Notes under the pieces: generated by a model | The model's database searches: none | Told to the model about the DNA's origin: nothing | What the model saw: only the letters and a program-made list of their open reading frames with translations | Program-made: the position numbers and the translations under genes | Shown here: piece by piece, positions 5,070 through 5,467 of the stretch | How the letters are laid out: each line of letters begins with the position of its first letter | How positions within the stretch are numbered: the first letter of the stretch is position 1 | DNA from: an uncultured Azospirillum sp. | GTDB taxonomy: Bacteria; Pseudomonadota; Alphaproteobacteria; RF32; CAG-239 | Direction of reading: 5' to 3' | Assembly (NCBI GenBank): GCA_946184595.1 | Contig: CAMHFM010000062.1 | Coordinates: forward strand, 1 to 5,467 | Length of the DNA: 5,467 bases

Positions 5070-5467
5070 ATGCGTTTCAAAATATCACTTTTGCTATTAA
5101 TATTAGGTCTGTGCTTATGTCTATCTGCTGTAGCCAAACAACGTAAAGATGATTTTCTAAACTCTATGTTGCTCTCGGAAGAATATGCTGATCAAGATCA
5201 AGCTGAAAAAGCATCTAAAGATGCACTCAATAAGCTTCAGCAAAAACAAAAAAAGATAGATTTGCAAGATAATCGTAAATTAAGAGATATTATCAAAAAA
5301 CAAAAAAAAGAAAATAAACAAACAACTGTAACACCGGCACCGACTAAACAAGACATTAAACGCATCAGCCGATTACATATTGCGCCTTTCGGATTATTGT
5401 GGGGAGAAACATTTGAAGAAATGGCGAGTAGCGGTGTTATTTTAACACGTACTGAAGAAAAAGATTA
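5070..5467 (+). CDS. Secreted or periplasmic coiled-coil protein of unknown function (partial, 3' end missing)
   Basis: The reading frame is open for 132 codons up to the window edge. Residues 1-22 are a clear Sec signal peptide: MRFK, a leucine-rich core (5-18), then S-A-V-A before Lys23, which fits signal peptidase I cleavage. Two cysteines in the core (15 and 17) do not form a lipobox. Residues about 37-84 are rich in Lys, Gln, Glu and Asp with regularly spaced Leu and Ile, suggesting a coiled coil. A short Thr-Pro linker follows (85-92), then the start of a different domain, RLHIAPFGLLWGETFEEM (101-118). I do not recognise that domain; its FG-x-x-WG-x-T-x-E-E-M pattern is the best search handle. 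The ATG has GAGG (5060-5063) six bases upstream. Divergent orientation from the TetR gene makes it a likely target of that regulator. Confidence 0.8.
   Translation, partial: MRFKISLLLLILGLCLCLSAVAKQRKDDFLNSMLLSEEYADQDQAEKASKDALNKLQQKQKKIDLQDNRKLRDIIKKQKKENKQTTVTPAPTKQDIKRISRLHIAPFGLLWGETFEEMASSGVILTRTEEKD

Noticed and set aside
5109..5135. Lipoprotein signal at Cys15 or Cys17 of the secreted protein
   Set aside because: The residue before each cysteine is leucine and the position pattern does not fit a lipobox. An AVA cleavage site follows.

Overview
The window is AT-rich DNA that looks bacterial. It holds eight coding regions packed tightly in four transcription units, with no RNA gene, insertion sequence or CRISPR array that I can see. 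The proton-translocating transhydrogenase is encoded as three genes (pntAA, pntAB, pntB). This split form is familiar from Rhodospirillum rubrum and other Alphaproteobacteria, but also occurs in other phyla. With the low GC and short spacers, my best guess is an AT-rich, possibly host-associated alphaproteobacterium. That placement is inference.

Left end, minus strand (1-1078): two short chromate-transporter-family (CHR) proteins joined by a 4-base ATGA overlap. Together they would form one transporter, and a third gene of the same operon begins at the extreme left edge (position 19) and runs out of the window. A 74-bp divergent spacer (1079-1152) separates this operon from the next.

Centre, plus strand (1153-3824): pntAA-pntAB-pntB, with a 1-bp gap and then an 8-bp overlap. 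The enzyme couples hydride transfer between NAD(H) and NADP(H) to proton movement across the inner membrane, mostly supplying NADPH. The membrane and NADP-binding domains look canonical. The NAD-binding subunit is short in the region of the mobile loop, and the usual proton-channel histidine is not found at either position where I expect it.

Right end: a minus-strand pair, a TetR-family regulator (4371-4973) followed with no gap by a small membrane protein with an HELMH zinc-protease-type motif (3813-4370). The membrane gene overlaps the tail of pntB by 12 bp. Divergent from them, a secreted coiled-coil protein (5070 onward, cut by the window end) starts on the plus strand. The 96-bp spacer between them carries two perfect palindromes about two helical turns apart, which overlap a good candidate promoter for the TetR gene. 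This suggests a self-regulated envelope module made of a regulator, a membrane protease-like protein and a secreted protein. That reading is inferred from layout and motifs only.
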